Assembly (NCBI GenBank): GCA_025526995.1
Contig: JAHLKG010000004.1
Coordinates: 496,001-560,000 of the forward strand
Source of the DNA: Powellomyces hirtus
Taxonomy: Eukaryota > Chytridiomycota > Chytridiomycetes > Spizellomycetales > Powellomycetaceae
DNA length: 64,000 nucleotides
Direction of reading: 5' to 3'
The notes beneath the pieces are model-generated. The model saw only the letters and a list, made by a program, of their open reading frames with translations, searched no databases and was not told the origin of the DNA. This document shows, piece by piece, positions 42,229 to 52,350 of the stretch; position 1 is the stretch's first letter, and each line of letters begins with the position of its first letter. Position numbers and translations under genes: made by a program.

Positions 42229-45075
42229 TTCGCCAAGAAGAGCGAAAACATCGCGCTCGAAGCCCAACCTTCAAAGAAAGATGGCTCAGGTCACAAGAAG
42301 ACCGACGCGAAGAAGACCACAGACTCGAAGAAGAGACAGAACTTCCCCTGTTGGTTATGCAATTCGAATGAACATACCCCATTCAATTGTCCCCTCAAAG
42401 CCAAGGCAGTCGAAGCCTTAAAACCCGCTGCTAATGCCAACATTGCAGAAGCACATAACGCCACTACATTGGCTTACCTGGATTCGAGCTGCTCACAGCA
42501 CATGACGAATGACATTTCCATTCTCGAATCCTACGAAGAGCACTCAACGCGCGTCAGATTTGGAAACAACGCCTTTCTCGATGCCGAAGCAAAAGGGAAC
42601 GCTATCTTGAAGCTTCCAGATGGAGATGTACCTCTCACTGATGTTCTCTACGTTCCGAAACTCGCCAAAACTCTCATCTCGGTCTCCGCTCTCGCCAAAG
42701 ATGGAAAGAGAGTCACCTTTGAAGATGAGAGCGCCGTCATTCAAGACTGCAATGGCACTACGAATGACATCACCATACCTCTTGTTCGAGGAATGTATCA
42801 CATCTCGCCAACTCCGATGGCTTTCGCTACTCAAACTCGCTCAAGGACAAACGCGTCCAATGTACCGACACACGCGTCGAAAAATACATCTACCGAATTG
42901 ACAAAATGGACAAACGCGTCCAATGTACCGACACACGCGTCCGATACATCGATTCAAGCGCTCAACCTGTCGACAGACGCTACCGGCATCTCGGTCACGC
43001 GTTCTACTTCGATCCAAGCCACGTCGGAGGGGCCGGCCGCCCCAAATGGGGGGCCAGCCGGCCCCATACTCTCCAGTGAGAGTTGTGGGTGCTGTGGTGG
43101 GGGGCCGGCCGCCCCAAAGGCATCGGATGATGCCGAGGATGGTGCCCCCTCGGGGGCACCATCCGCCGATGCCGCCGCCGCCGCTGTTTCGGCGGCTTCT
43201 TCTGGGGCTGGTTCTGGTCCCTCTTCTCCTGTCAACGAAGGAACCCTCTGGCATCACCGATTGGGCCATCCTGGCACTCACATCATGAAGCAACTCAAGC
43301 TCCCAATGACCAACGAAGTCTGCAAAGGTTGCGAGTTTGGTAAGCACAAGCGCTCACCATTCAACGGTACGATGACACGGTCCAAGACGCCACTCGATCG
43401 CCTACATTTCGACCTGAACGGTCCGCACATACCCGCGGTTGGCGATGAGAAATATGCCCTCGTTGTGATCGATGACTATTCACGCTTCACATGGATCTTC
43501 TTCTTGAAGACAAAGAGCGAATCTACTGCAAAATTGATTGAATTCATCAATTTCATCGAAAAACAGACCAACGAAAGGGTCAGACGACTTCATTCCGATC
43601 GAGGGGGGGAGTTTGTCAATCACGATCTGAAAGAATTCATTTCGAAAAAGGGCATCCTGCACAAACTCACCGCTGCAGATTCCCCACAGTCCAACAGTGT
43701 AGCTGAAAGGTTCAACCTCACCCTGTTCGACACCATTCGTTCATTGGAACACTCATACGGCATCCCGAAACAACTCTGGACCGAGTTAGCGGCTACATCA
43801 GTCTACTTACGGAATCGCCTACCCCACAAGTCCAATAACAACATTTCGCCGTACGAACGGCTCAATGGCGAAGAGCCCTCACTTTCTCACCTTCGTGTGA
43901 TTTGGGCCGATGCCTTCGTGCATCTCGTCAAGAGAAAACAAGTCGCAAAGTTGGCACCGCGCGCCACACGTCTCAAACTCATCGGTTACGAATTTGACGG
44001 CGCTTACCGCTGTTGGGATGACAACCGTCAAGAAATAGTCATTTCTCGCGATGTAACGTTCGACGAAATCTCAGCACTCGAACTCGCGAAAGACTACATT
44101 CCGCCCGAAGAACTCTACGAAGTCGAAGAGATTCTCGACTCACGTGATGGCCCGGAAGGCCCTGAATTCCTCTGCAAATGGCTAGGATTCGAAGACGAAG
44201 ATAATACATGGGAACCGCTCGAAAATGTCAATCATTTGACAGTCTTCGCTGACTACATCAACGAGAAGACGGCGATCGCTCTTTCGGCTGCAAGTACCGA
44301 AGAACCCCAAACCTACAAACAAGCGCTCTCATCAGACGACGCGCCGAAGTGGACCGAGGCCATAAATGCTGAATTGAAGTCCCTTCATACCAATGAAACA
44401 TGGGAAGTCATTAACCCCAAATCCTTATCGCACAATCAACGGCCCATCCGCACTAAATGGGTATTCAAGATTAAGCGAGACCTGAATGGTCAACCCCAAC
44501 GATACAAGGCCCGGCTTGTAGTGAAAGGCTTCGAACAACGCTACGGCATCGACTACAATGAAACCTACGCTCCGGTTGCCAAGATAGCTATCCAACGCGT
44601 CCTTCTCGCTCTCGCCGCCAGTCTAGGCTTGAAATGCCATCAAATGGATGTAGTAACCGCATTCCTGAATGGGATTGTTACCGAGACCATCCTAATCTAC
44701 GCACCTGAAGGCTCTGGCTTTCCGCCCGGGACCATCCTTCGACTCCGAAAGGCCCTCTACGGTCTGAAACAAGCCCCGCGCGAATGGTACTCCCTACTTC
44801 ACAAAGAACTGACTTCTTTGGGATTCAAGCGCCTGGCAAATGACAATGCCGTCTACATCAGAACTCTACCTGAAAGTGACTCATCGCAGTACATCTCCGT
44901 CTACGTCGACGATCTCCTCATTTTTGCAAAGACCGAATCGGAAATCTCGTCAATCGAGACATCCCTGCACAACGAGTTCAACATGACAGACCTAGGCGAA
45001 GTCAACCACTACCTGGAAATGAGAGTCCGATGTGATTACTCACAGCACGTCATCTACCTCGATCAAGAGTCATAG
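42229..45075 (+). pseudogene. pol: A3 zinc knuckle, protease, integrase, chromodomain, RT
   Basis: Continues in the same frame after the gag stop. Zinc knuckle [14 protein letters not shown]; protease LDSSCSQHM (Gly of DSG replaced by Ser at about 42485-42487, expected to damage the active site); linker short by 17 residues; pre-integrase [10 protein letters not shown]; integrase triad ([22 protein letters not shown]); chromodomain [13 protein letters not shown] with YVDD. Ends at the TAG made by the shared duplication. Confidence 0.88.
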
Positions 45076-45938
45076 AGTCATATGTAAATGACATTCTCGA
45101 GTACTTTGGTATACAAGACTGCAAGCCCGTCAATACCCCAATGGACCAGACCAAGCTCGAACCCTACGAAGTCGAAAATACAAAGACTTCACCTAACCCG
45201 CAAGAAGGAGAATATCGCGAAATCGTTGGTTCTCTCATGTACCTGATGATATGCACGCGTCCTGACATCGCTGTCGCAGTCAGTATGCTTTCTCGCTTCG
45301 CAAGCAACCCTTCGCCTCAACATCTGCAAGCTGCAAAGCGCGTTCTTCGCTACCTACGGGGAACATCAGATTACAGCCTCTGCATCGGCGGAAATAACGT
45401 CACCCTTCACGGCTACAGCGATGCCGATTGGGGAAACAACATCATTGATCGACGGTCAATCACTGGCTACCTTTTCTACATTGGAAATGCGGGCCCTGTT
45501 ACTTGGGCTTCGAAGCGCCAACCCACCGTTGCTCTCTCATCTACCGAAGCTGAATACATGGCACTTTCATTCGCCACTCAAGAGACAATCTGGATTTGCT
45601 CACTTCTGCAAGAACTCCAAATCCCCGAATATCTCGATGAGAATGCTCGACCTACAACGATCTACGAAGACAATCAGTCATGCATCTCGTTGGCAATGAA
45701 TCCCGTGCATCACGCCCGTACCAAGCACATCGACATTCGACATCACTTCATTCGTGATCACATCGACAAGGATCATCTGGAGTACTTACCCACCGCTGAA
45801 ATGGTAGCCGACTCACTTACGAAGCCTTTACCGGCCCCGGCATTCAAATACCATCGTGAAAGCATGTGCATCAAGCACTGCGACAGCACCATCACGCCAA
45901 TGACGAAAGCGTCCATGACGGAGCTCCCGAATGAGTAA
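45076..45938 (+). pseudogene. A3 RNase H in a separate frame
   Basis: RT C-terminus and RNase H after the 8-bp duplication; first ATG at 45141 gives 265 residues. SDADWG, SSTEAEYMAL and YEDNQSC are intact; a 3-bp deletion shortens HIDKEIHLEYL to HIDKDHLEYL. Confidence 0.84.
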
Positions 45939-45977
45939 AATCCCATCATCGCGGATCGATTGCTCGGACAGGGGGTG

Positions 45978-46343
45978 TATTGGAATGTTGAGACTTGCGT
46001 ACTCAACGTTTGGTCCTTACATTAGATCCTTACTTGGATTCTCTGACTAGAACGCGTGACCATCATACCGGTAACGCTAAGAGCTGAATTGGATCACGTG
46101 TGATCACGTGATTGGAGAAAAAGTAGATTAGAACGCTCGAAGCGAGACATTACCGATAAGACTTTAAGACATAAAATACATTCACATACATTACATCTCC
46201 GTGCATCTGACAACGCTACATCGTCAACTGCATCTCAGAAGAGCTCTGTAACCCCCCTTTACGAAGTATACTGGAGGCCACATCGAATTCGGCCAATCCT
46301 CTGCATTTCCGATAAAGTACTGGAAACGCCGATATCTCCAATA
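45978..46343 (+). repeat. A3 3' LTR
   Basis: 366 bp, followed by GTTAG duplication and B4 gag. Confidence 0.94.
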
Positions 46344-47503
46344 GTTAGCGCGTTAATGAAGTAATCCTGAAGGACGTAATCCGGTGTCTTTGGCGGAGAA
46401 AATGCCAGCTTGTTAAACTGAGTGATGTATTCATCCATGCGGCCTTTGGGACGCAATTCCCGTAACTTCTGCAGCGAATCTCTTGTGTGGTTTCGTGGCG
46501 CGAAACGCACCAGAAGGGCGGACCTAAGACCGGTGTTGGTTCTACCTGAATCAACGTCTTCAAAATCATGCCACGTCGTAATTTCGTTTCTTTTACTTGG
46601 GAAGAGCGACTGCCACCAAGTGTATGCCCATCCTGTGAGTTTCGCAGCCACAAAATCTACGAGAAACTCGGGCGGAACCATATCATACTTCACAACTGTC
46701 TCAATCTTGTTGATGAACGTTCGAAGTTTGACCATATTGGATTCTCCATTGTAGGACCCAATATCTTTCAGCGTCCCATCCACGAACGCCTTCGCACCTC
46801 GACTGTCAACGATTTTGGTCGTCACGCTGTGTATGCTCGATGTCGGTGATGTAGGGCAGCGTTCGAATGGAGAACGTTGGTATTCCTGTTGAGCTCCAAT
46901 CTCCTGATTGTACTCTGTCCACGGTGCAGCGAACCCGTCGTTGCGAGTGGGTGATGGTGTGCGTACGCGCCATTGCGCCGTACGTACCTGAGGGGTGATC
47001 GGGATGTTCACATCCTGATCCATGCGCCACTTCATTTGGAGCATTTCCGTTAGTTGGGCTAGAGAATTCTCAAGCTGATCTATCCTATCCATGTCCGCCC
47101 CATGCGGGCGGACATGCACGGTGTTCACTGATTCCCCACTTGGGAATGCCACTGGAGTACTGTAGTTGATCGTTCTGTGATCATCCGTACTGCTTGATAG
47201 GGGACGGGTTTCGACCTTGACATCTTGTCGGTCGATGTTTCGGGTACGCCCTTCCAATGCGTCTTTGCCCTCGTTGGCGTCGACACTCAAAGGCGTTGGC
47301 TCTGCCAGTGTATCATTACCGGCAGAGTTCCCTCCATTGCTTGGTGATGTCCATTCACCAGGCACTCGTGCGCTTTCCTTAGCGGCATGATCTACGGCTT
47401 GCTGTTGTGTATTGGACCCTGGGGTCCGTCGACCCGCTAGACATCTTAACATACTACAAGTGTACCGGGGGTTCATTTCGTTGCCTACCATTCCAGGGCT
47501 CAT
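46344..47503 (-). pseudogene. gag: B4 gag, N-terminal part
   Basis: From ATG 47503-47501 in the primer binding site: MSPGMVGNEMNPRYT, RIDQLENSLAQLTEM helix, GWAYTWWQSL core, ending at YFINALT where A3 interrupts. No stop in this part. Confidence 0.87.
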
Positions 47504-47507
47504 AACC
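47493..47507 (-). promoter_or_regulatory. B4 primer binding site with embedded gag ATG
   Basis: Minus strand GGTTATGAGCCCTGG: one mismatch to the other Copia-B copies at its last base, and again containing the gag ATG. Confidence 0.75.
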
Positions 47508-47769
47508 TGTTGGTCTGAGAGTATCTGGGTAGATAGTTGAGGAAGCTTTCAGGGTAGTTGACTAGGCAAAACAATGAAGTAACTTAATCCCGCTCTATTG
47601 GAGAAAAAGAGAAAAGGTCCCTCCGATATATTAAGCATGGAAGGAAAACTACTTATATCGGAGTTGATCACGTGGTTTGCACGTGATCGCGTGACTCATC
47701 GTAGTGGCGCAGCATACGCCCTGCGATGGCACAGTTGTGACTCGATGACAGAGTCTGTACACACCAACA
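47508..47769 (-). repeat. B4 5' LTR
   Basis: 262 bp; seven transitions and no other change from the 3' copy. Confidence 0.93.
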
Positions 47770-47774
47770 AGCTG

Positions 47775-48036
47775 CAAGGTGCTCAGACTCCCTTTGTGAC
47801 TCAGCGGCGAGTCGCTGCAATTCCAGCAGCATGCGTTCCTGCATTTCGGCAATAATGCGTTGGGATTCCAACAGCGCCTTCTCCAGATATGCCTTAGTGA
47901 CGACCTTGTCATCAGGTCAAGTGGCTCGACCCTTGTCATCCTCACTGTGAGGACCCTCATCTGCAGAATCCTGCATCAGCACAGGGGCAGTGTTTGTTCT
48001 GGACCTGGTCCGAATGGGGCTACGGGACAATGGCAT
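47775..48036 (-). pseudogene. gag: Copia-C gag, N-terminal part
   Basis: Starts at ATG 48036-48034 (MPLSRSPIRTRSRTN, resembling the MPTARSPI start of Copia-A). An in-frame TGA lies at 47919-47917; then AYLEKALLESQRIIAEMQER, a likely coiled coil, up to the B4 insertion. Continues in frame at 35831. Confidence 0.78.
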
Positions 48037-48105
48037 GATTGAGTATTGAACAACAAGAAGAGGGATACAGGATGCTTGTTGTTTTAAGCGTTGAGCAGGC
48101 TATCA

Positions 48106-48120
48106 GGGCCGCTCATAACC
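48106..48120 (-). promoter_or_regulatory. Copia-C primer binding site
   Basis: Minus strand GGTTATGAGCGGCCC next to the LTR. The first 10 bases match the Copia-A and -B sites; a GGC then interrupts before CCTGA. Confidence 0.6.
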
Positions 48121-48384
48121 TGTTATGCATAGGTCCGGTTAAGGTGTAGTACAACAGAAGGAAGCTAGCTCGACACTCTCTATGACAATGGTACTTTGTA
48201 TTGTGTGGTTGTTAAGTCTGAACGGTGGGTAAAAGAAGATCTATGCTAAGAAGAAGAAAAAGTGGCTGTGCAAGCTATCTGAGCATACGCGGTTAGATGG
48301 ATTATGGAGTGCGCGGCAGAGGTGGCATGGAGTCTTGGGGCGCTGTCGATTTGACAGGTTTGTCTCACAAATCGAAACTCAACA
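48121..48384 (-). repeat. Copia-C 5' LTR (outer edge uncertain)
   Basis: Begins TGTTATGC in plus orientation at 48121. The outer edge is a guess at ACTCAACA (48377-48384), giving TGTT/AACA ends. The partner LTR is outside the window, so this cannot be verified here. Confidence 0.35.
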
Positions 48385-48995
48385 TGTTCTTGGGGAGTTT
48401 TGTAGGCTTTCCCACCCTTGTGGACCATGGAAACAGTTTTCTGCAATCTAGTTCCTCTAATTGGACTGTGTGGGCCAGCTTCAGTGCTGGGGCTGTAGCT
48501 TTCCTCGTGGAATTACTTCCTTAAGCAGTGCCTGCTGTGTCAGCCAGTTGTTGAGGCTGTTGGGTTCGGTAAGGAATACTTCTCGTACTGGTTCTACTGC
48601 AAAGTCACGGTTTTCAGAATCTATCCACCCGAGTAGCTGTTGCTTGCGAGGTTAACAACTGGGGATAGCCAGGTGCCATTCCAGGTTGGTTTCACCTGGT
48701 TGGGGCACCAAATGCCGCTATTCTGCATGCTCTTACTGCTGGTGACAAGGTAGCATTTTGTTGGGACTCATCTCTTGTTCAGGCCTGGCCGCAATGTGCA
48801 TGACATGGTGAGCTGGTAGGTAAGCTTCTTCCTCTGCCACGGAAACTGGGGATGCAAATGCTGCTGTAATGATGGGTACCATCTGTGGTGAATTTCCCAA
48901 ATACGGTTTTCATAGGTGTCTTCCTTTGTGGGCTGTCAGGCTTGCTATCATATTCCAGTACGTTGAATTCAGGTCTAATTTGGTCTTGTATTCTT
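48385..48995 (-). other. Decayed sequence left of remnant G protease
   Basis: About 600 bases with short minus-strand frames only. It is probably the continuation of remnant G pol but no motif could be named. Confidence 0.3.
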
Positions 48996-49260
48996 TCAGG
49001 CTGGGTATCTGATAGGGACGGGTCTGCAGGGGCCACAAACAATACTGAATCGCATTTTTTGTGGTTGGATGCCTTGGATATTAATTTCTAGATCCAGATA
49101 GATGTGTTCTGTAGCTTTGCCAGAACCAATTCCTGTTATGTTGCTTGTGTGTTGCCATACATGCACTGGGGTCCTTACTTGGAGGACTTTAAAGAAACTG
49201 TCTGAGATGCAATTGATAGTGGCGGCCAGGTCTGCAGTTAGTCCATCCATTTCAATTCCA
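48996..49260 (-). pseudogene. Remnant G, protease-like segment
   Basis: Reads DGLTADLAATINCISDSFFK, then TPVHVWQHTSNITGIGSGKA and YLDLEINIQG. The spacing and hydrophobic pattern resemble a gypsy retropepsin (DSGAS-N-ISxxF type), but the catalytic triplet is not intact. Low confidence. Confidence 0.35.
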
Positions 49261-50449
49261 TGTATTTTGCCATATATTTAGGCAACTGTGAACATCATGT
49301 GCTTGAGATCGTTGTTGACATGTGCGTTGTCTTGTTTTTTTTGTCAGCTCCGGCAATGTATGCCTCAGCCCAGCCTTGCTTTCATTTGCTGTTTTTGTCT
49401 GTGCAGAAGCATCCTCAGCTTTCACAATCCATGTCATTTCATCATATTGTTTGCGCCATCTGTGAGGGCAATGTCCAATCAGCTCTCTCCTTCCATTCTT
49501 GTATGGTTGTGACCGATTGAGGAAGCTTCTTGTGACAGGAGTGTTGTCCAAGTCAGTATACAATGACAAGGTTAGCGACAGCTCATCGGTTCCTCTCAAG
49601 TGCCACACAGCATTGGGAATCCCTTCCCTGTCTGCTGGTCGCATTCTTGGTTTCGAGGTGTCAAAGCCAGTCTTCTTTCTGTTTCCTTGTTGTGTATTAG
49701 CATCTGTGGCACCCTCTCCTGTTTGTGTAGTTGGTCATGCTAAGATGGCACTGGGTGCAGTTGCAAGTGATGGTGTGCAGTTCGTACCTTGGCTGTGTCA
49801 GCTGGAATCGTTTGCCAGATTTCAATGATCTCATTGAAGGGGATGCATGATGCTTGGGTTATTCCAATGTAGCAGTCTTCAGGAGATATGCAAGATACTG
49901 TGAGTGGCCTGTGGTGGTTTTGGGACCATGCACGCTGTGATTCGGTTATGAACCATTGTTGTGCTTTGACTTCTCCTGATATCCTCCAGGCCCCAATGTA
50001 GGGCCATGCGGGTTTGTTGATAATGCCGGAGCCATCAGCTCAGGTGCCTCATCAGGTGAAAAGTACGCCTGAATGCCTTAGCAATTTCGGGTAGTCGCCG
50101 CACATTCTGAGTAGTTGTTGGTACCAGAGGGAATTTTTTCATACAGGTGTGATCAAAGTCATGGTAGCGCCGTCGACACTCACATTGGCGAGGACTTGCA
50201 GTGTGAGTTCCCATGGCGGGTTAGCCCAACAGTTTTTGGTGCTCCAGTTGTGTGTGAATGCATTCTGACAAACAGCTGAGGAATCATTGTAGACAATTGT
50301 GCAGTAGCAGTAGACTAAGCAGTTGTGTGTTGTGGCAGACAGGTTAATCGTGTGACCTTGTGGGCCTCCCCACCGTCCCATGTTGGGTTGGTCAAAAACG
50401 TTGGGGTGCAATTGCCAATCGTTATGGTTGTCGGAGGCAATGTAGGCTT
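49261..50449 (-). pseudogene. Remnant G, gag-like region
   Basis: Broken minus-strand frames between the putative LTR and the protease-like segment. Readable parts include a 75-80 residue Cys-containing frame at 50370-50139 with several NxS/T sites, a stretch ISGEVKAQQWFITESQRAW near 49990-49930, and PQSVTTIQEWKERADWTL near 49520-49465, which resembles the end of a gypsy gag. No domain can be named with confidence. Confidence 0.35.
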
Positions 50450-50804
50450 TGTTGAATAGGTATGATCAGGAAGTTCAGCAATGTGTTGATTGTGTGTGGA
50501 AACTGCCTTTTCATTGAGAGGGAGGGGCCAGGGATTACTGGCCTTTTATAGAAGACTATCTGTACACTGCCAAGGAAGCCAAGTCCCTTGGCATGGCTTG
50601 GCAGACCCAGGCTGAGCAGTGCTAAGCAATGCTGAGTTCTCTGTGGGTACGCTGAGGCTGTTCTGGCATTGCCGAGATCCTTGGCAGAGGCTCAACTCAA
50701 ACAACACAGCCTCAGGATGTAACCTGCCACAACTCGGTCAGCTGTGGCTCCATCTAACTAAAACAAGCCTCACTGGCTGCCGCACAACCCGGGCTATTGA
50801 ACAC
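50450..50804 (-). repeat. Putative LTR of remnant G
   Basis: 355 bp between TGTTGAATAG and CTATTGAACA, which are inverted repeats with one mismatch over 10 bases. A minus-strand TATA box CTATAAAAGG at 50551-50542 fits a promoter driving the region to the left. No partner LTR is in the window. Confidence 0.45.
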
Positions 50805-50877
50805 CGTCCACAGTCTGGGGATTGGGCACCTACAGGCAAAGGTACAGACTCCAACACATTCCTTGCTTGTACCATTT

Positions 50878-51567
50878 TCAGACCTTGTCAAGTAGATTGT
50901 CAAATGTAATTGTCACTTTGTCCCAGCATTTGCCTTTGACCAGGATGGACTTCATAGATGGCTTCTGGTGACACTCCAGGAAGGTGTATTTCTTTTCTTG
51001 GTCATTCAACTGTGATACCCTCGGCAATGCCTTGTTCAAGGGCCGGAGTGGGATGACAAAGGCTCTGGACATCTCTTGCAGCTTCTTCTTTAGCGTGAGT
51101 ACTGCCATATGTCGGTCCATGCTTGTCTGCTTGGTGCCAAACCAGACCATGAGTTCTTTAAAGAAATCATCAAATGTCTTGTAACGGTCGACTACCGAGT
51201 ATGACCAGGTGAGCATGGTGCAGGTGAAATGCTTGTGAGAGAGATACTTGCGTGCATTGTCCATGTTGGTAAGACAGCCTTGGTGCACAGCCATTTCAAC
51301 TTCTCCACGCAGGCGGGAGCAGAATTCTTGCACATCCACTTCTTTGCCATCCAGCTTTTTGTTATTGGGTAGTTCTAGCATCCAGAGGACTTGAGAGAGG
51401 TCTCTCACAAAGCTCTGGTTCTTTACAGGTTGCATTGTACTGGTAGTTTGAGTATGGAAAATGTACGGTATGTTGGTGTCATCGTTCAAGAACTCGGGAT
51501 GCTGAGCGGGTGTGTGGAAGATATCAGTTTTTTTGTTGTAGGTTGCTGCAGTCTGTCTAGTAGGCAT
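50878..51567 (-). pseudogene. gag: Remnant H, retrotransposon gag-like protein
   Basis: Open frame of 229 codons (the ATG at the start is at or near 51567). It holds DVQEFCSRLRGEVEMAVHQG, FDDFFKELMVWFGTKQ, AVLTLKKKLQEMSRAF and EKKYTFLECHQKPSM, the helix pattern of a retrotransposon gag. No zinc knuckle is seen; the frame ends at TGA near 50878. The family was not identified. Confidence 0.5.
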
Positions 51568-51689
51568 GCTAGGGTCTGCCTAGACTGTCCTTGTGCAGCA
51601 GGAAATGCTCCAGGTAGTTCAGCGTGAGTTTTCAGCCATTTGGTGACCAATGCAAAGCCATCATAATTGCTGATGTGAGTGTTTCCGCT
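51568..51689. other. Unassigned junction between H and A5
   Basis: Short stretch with nothing identifiable. Similarity to Copia-A starts at about 51690. Confidence 0.4.
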
Positions 51690-51870
51690 TTCGATCTTTT
51701 CATGTCGGGGATGGGAAGTTCATGTAATGAGAGGATTTGACATCTTCAAAAGGTTCTTCTCCAGCTCCTCCATCCAATGGTCGTGAAACCTTTGCAAAAT
51801 GTGAAAGACTACATCCGTCTGTGGTCCGGACAGTTCTCTTGCCGGTTGGGTGTGCATTTCTCTAGGATTC
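51690..51870 (-). pseudogene. A5 gag fragment, left of A4
   Basis: Minus-strand piece of a diverged Copia-A relative, similar to the 10745-10925 part of A1 gag (GATGGGAAGTT, TCCATCC-ATGGTCG, TTTGCAAAAT) but with many changes and indels. A4 splits it at GATTC. Confidence 0.7.
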
Positions 51871-52236
51871 TATTGGAATGTTGAGACTTGCGTACTCAAC
51901 GTTTGGTCCTTACATTAGATCCTTACTTGGATTCTCCGACTAGAACACGTGACCGTCATACCGGTAACGCTAAGAGCTGAATTGGATCACGTGTGATCAC
52001 GTGATTGGAGAAAAAGTAGATTAGAACGCTCGAAGCGAGACATTACCGATAAGACTTTAAGACATAAAATACATTCACATACATTACATCTCCGTGCATC
52101 TGACAACGCTACATCGTCAACTGCATCTCAGAAGAGCTCTGTAACCCCCCTTTATGAAGTATACTGGAGGCCACATCGAATTCGGCCAATCCTCTGCATT
52201 GCCGATAAAGTACTGGAAACGCCGATATCTCCAATA
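51871..52236 (+). repeat. A4 5' LTR
   Basis: 366 bp, TATTGGA/TCCAATA ends, paired CACGTG boxes. Confidence 0.94.
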
Positions 52237-52251
52237 GGTTATGAGCCCTGA
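52237..52251 (+). promoter_or_regulatory. A4 primer binding site
   Basis: GGTTATGAGCCCTGA; its ATG opens the same 14-codon upstream frame as in A2. Confidence 0.77.
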
Positions 52252-52350
52252 GACCGGTCGAATTCGAATCATTCTCCCTTCGTAAAACCTGTAAACTACA
52301 AGTCTTCCGTCAAATTCAAGTGCCAAGAAAGTACCGAGCACACCGTCAAG

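Larger units (their letters stand above)
40636..46343 (+). mobile_element. Copia-A copy A3, complete
   Basis: Plus-strand Copia-A, 5708 bp, LTRs 40636-41001 and 45978-46343 (366 bp each, about six differences, all but one transitions), target duplication GTTAG (40631-40635 and 46344-46348) in B4 gag. Lesions: TGA in gag (42226-42228), protease DSG changed to DSS, a 51-bp in-frame deletion in the GC-rich linker near 43079, the shared 8-bp duplication at 45066-45081, and a 3-bp deletion near 45773. Confidence 0.96.
35832..47769 (-). mobile_element. Copia-B copy B4 (long-LTR subfamily), carrying A3
   Basis: Minus-strand Copia-B with 262-bp LTRs at 35832-36093 and 47508-47769 and exact target duplication AGCTG (35827-35831 and 47770-47774) in Copia-C gag. 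The LTR carries about 20 more bases than those of B1-B3, marking a subfamily. The LTRs differ at seven positions, all transitions. A3 interrupts gag. The coding region has several lesions: stops at 40237-40239 and 38673-38675, the shared extra A, and a 2-bp deletion near 38337. Confidence 0.94.
32481..48384 (-). mobile_element. Copia-C, old copy split by D and B4
   Basis: Minus-strand Ty1/copia, distinct from A and B, visible at 32481-35831 and 47775 to about 48384. B4 entered its gag at AGCTG and D entered its RT. The right end has a primer binding site at 48106-48120 and an LTR starting 48121; the outer LTR edge is uncertain. Many stops and frameshifts show it is the oldest of the copia copies. 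It also has a chromodomain between integrase and RT. Confidence 0.82.

Noticed and set aside
48246..48446. Independent minus-strand gene of 66 codons
   Set aside because: It spans the uncertain Copia-C LTR edge and shows no recognisable domain or conserved copy.
50139..50411. Envelope-like glycoprotein gene
   Set aside because: Several NxS/T sites and Cys are present, but there is no signal peptide, membrane segment or fusion motif, and the ATG-started frame is only about 80 codons.
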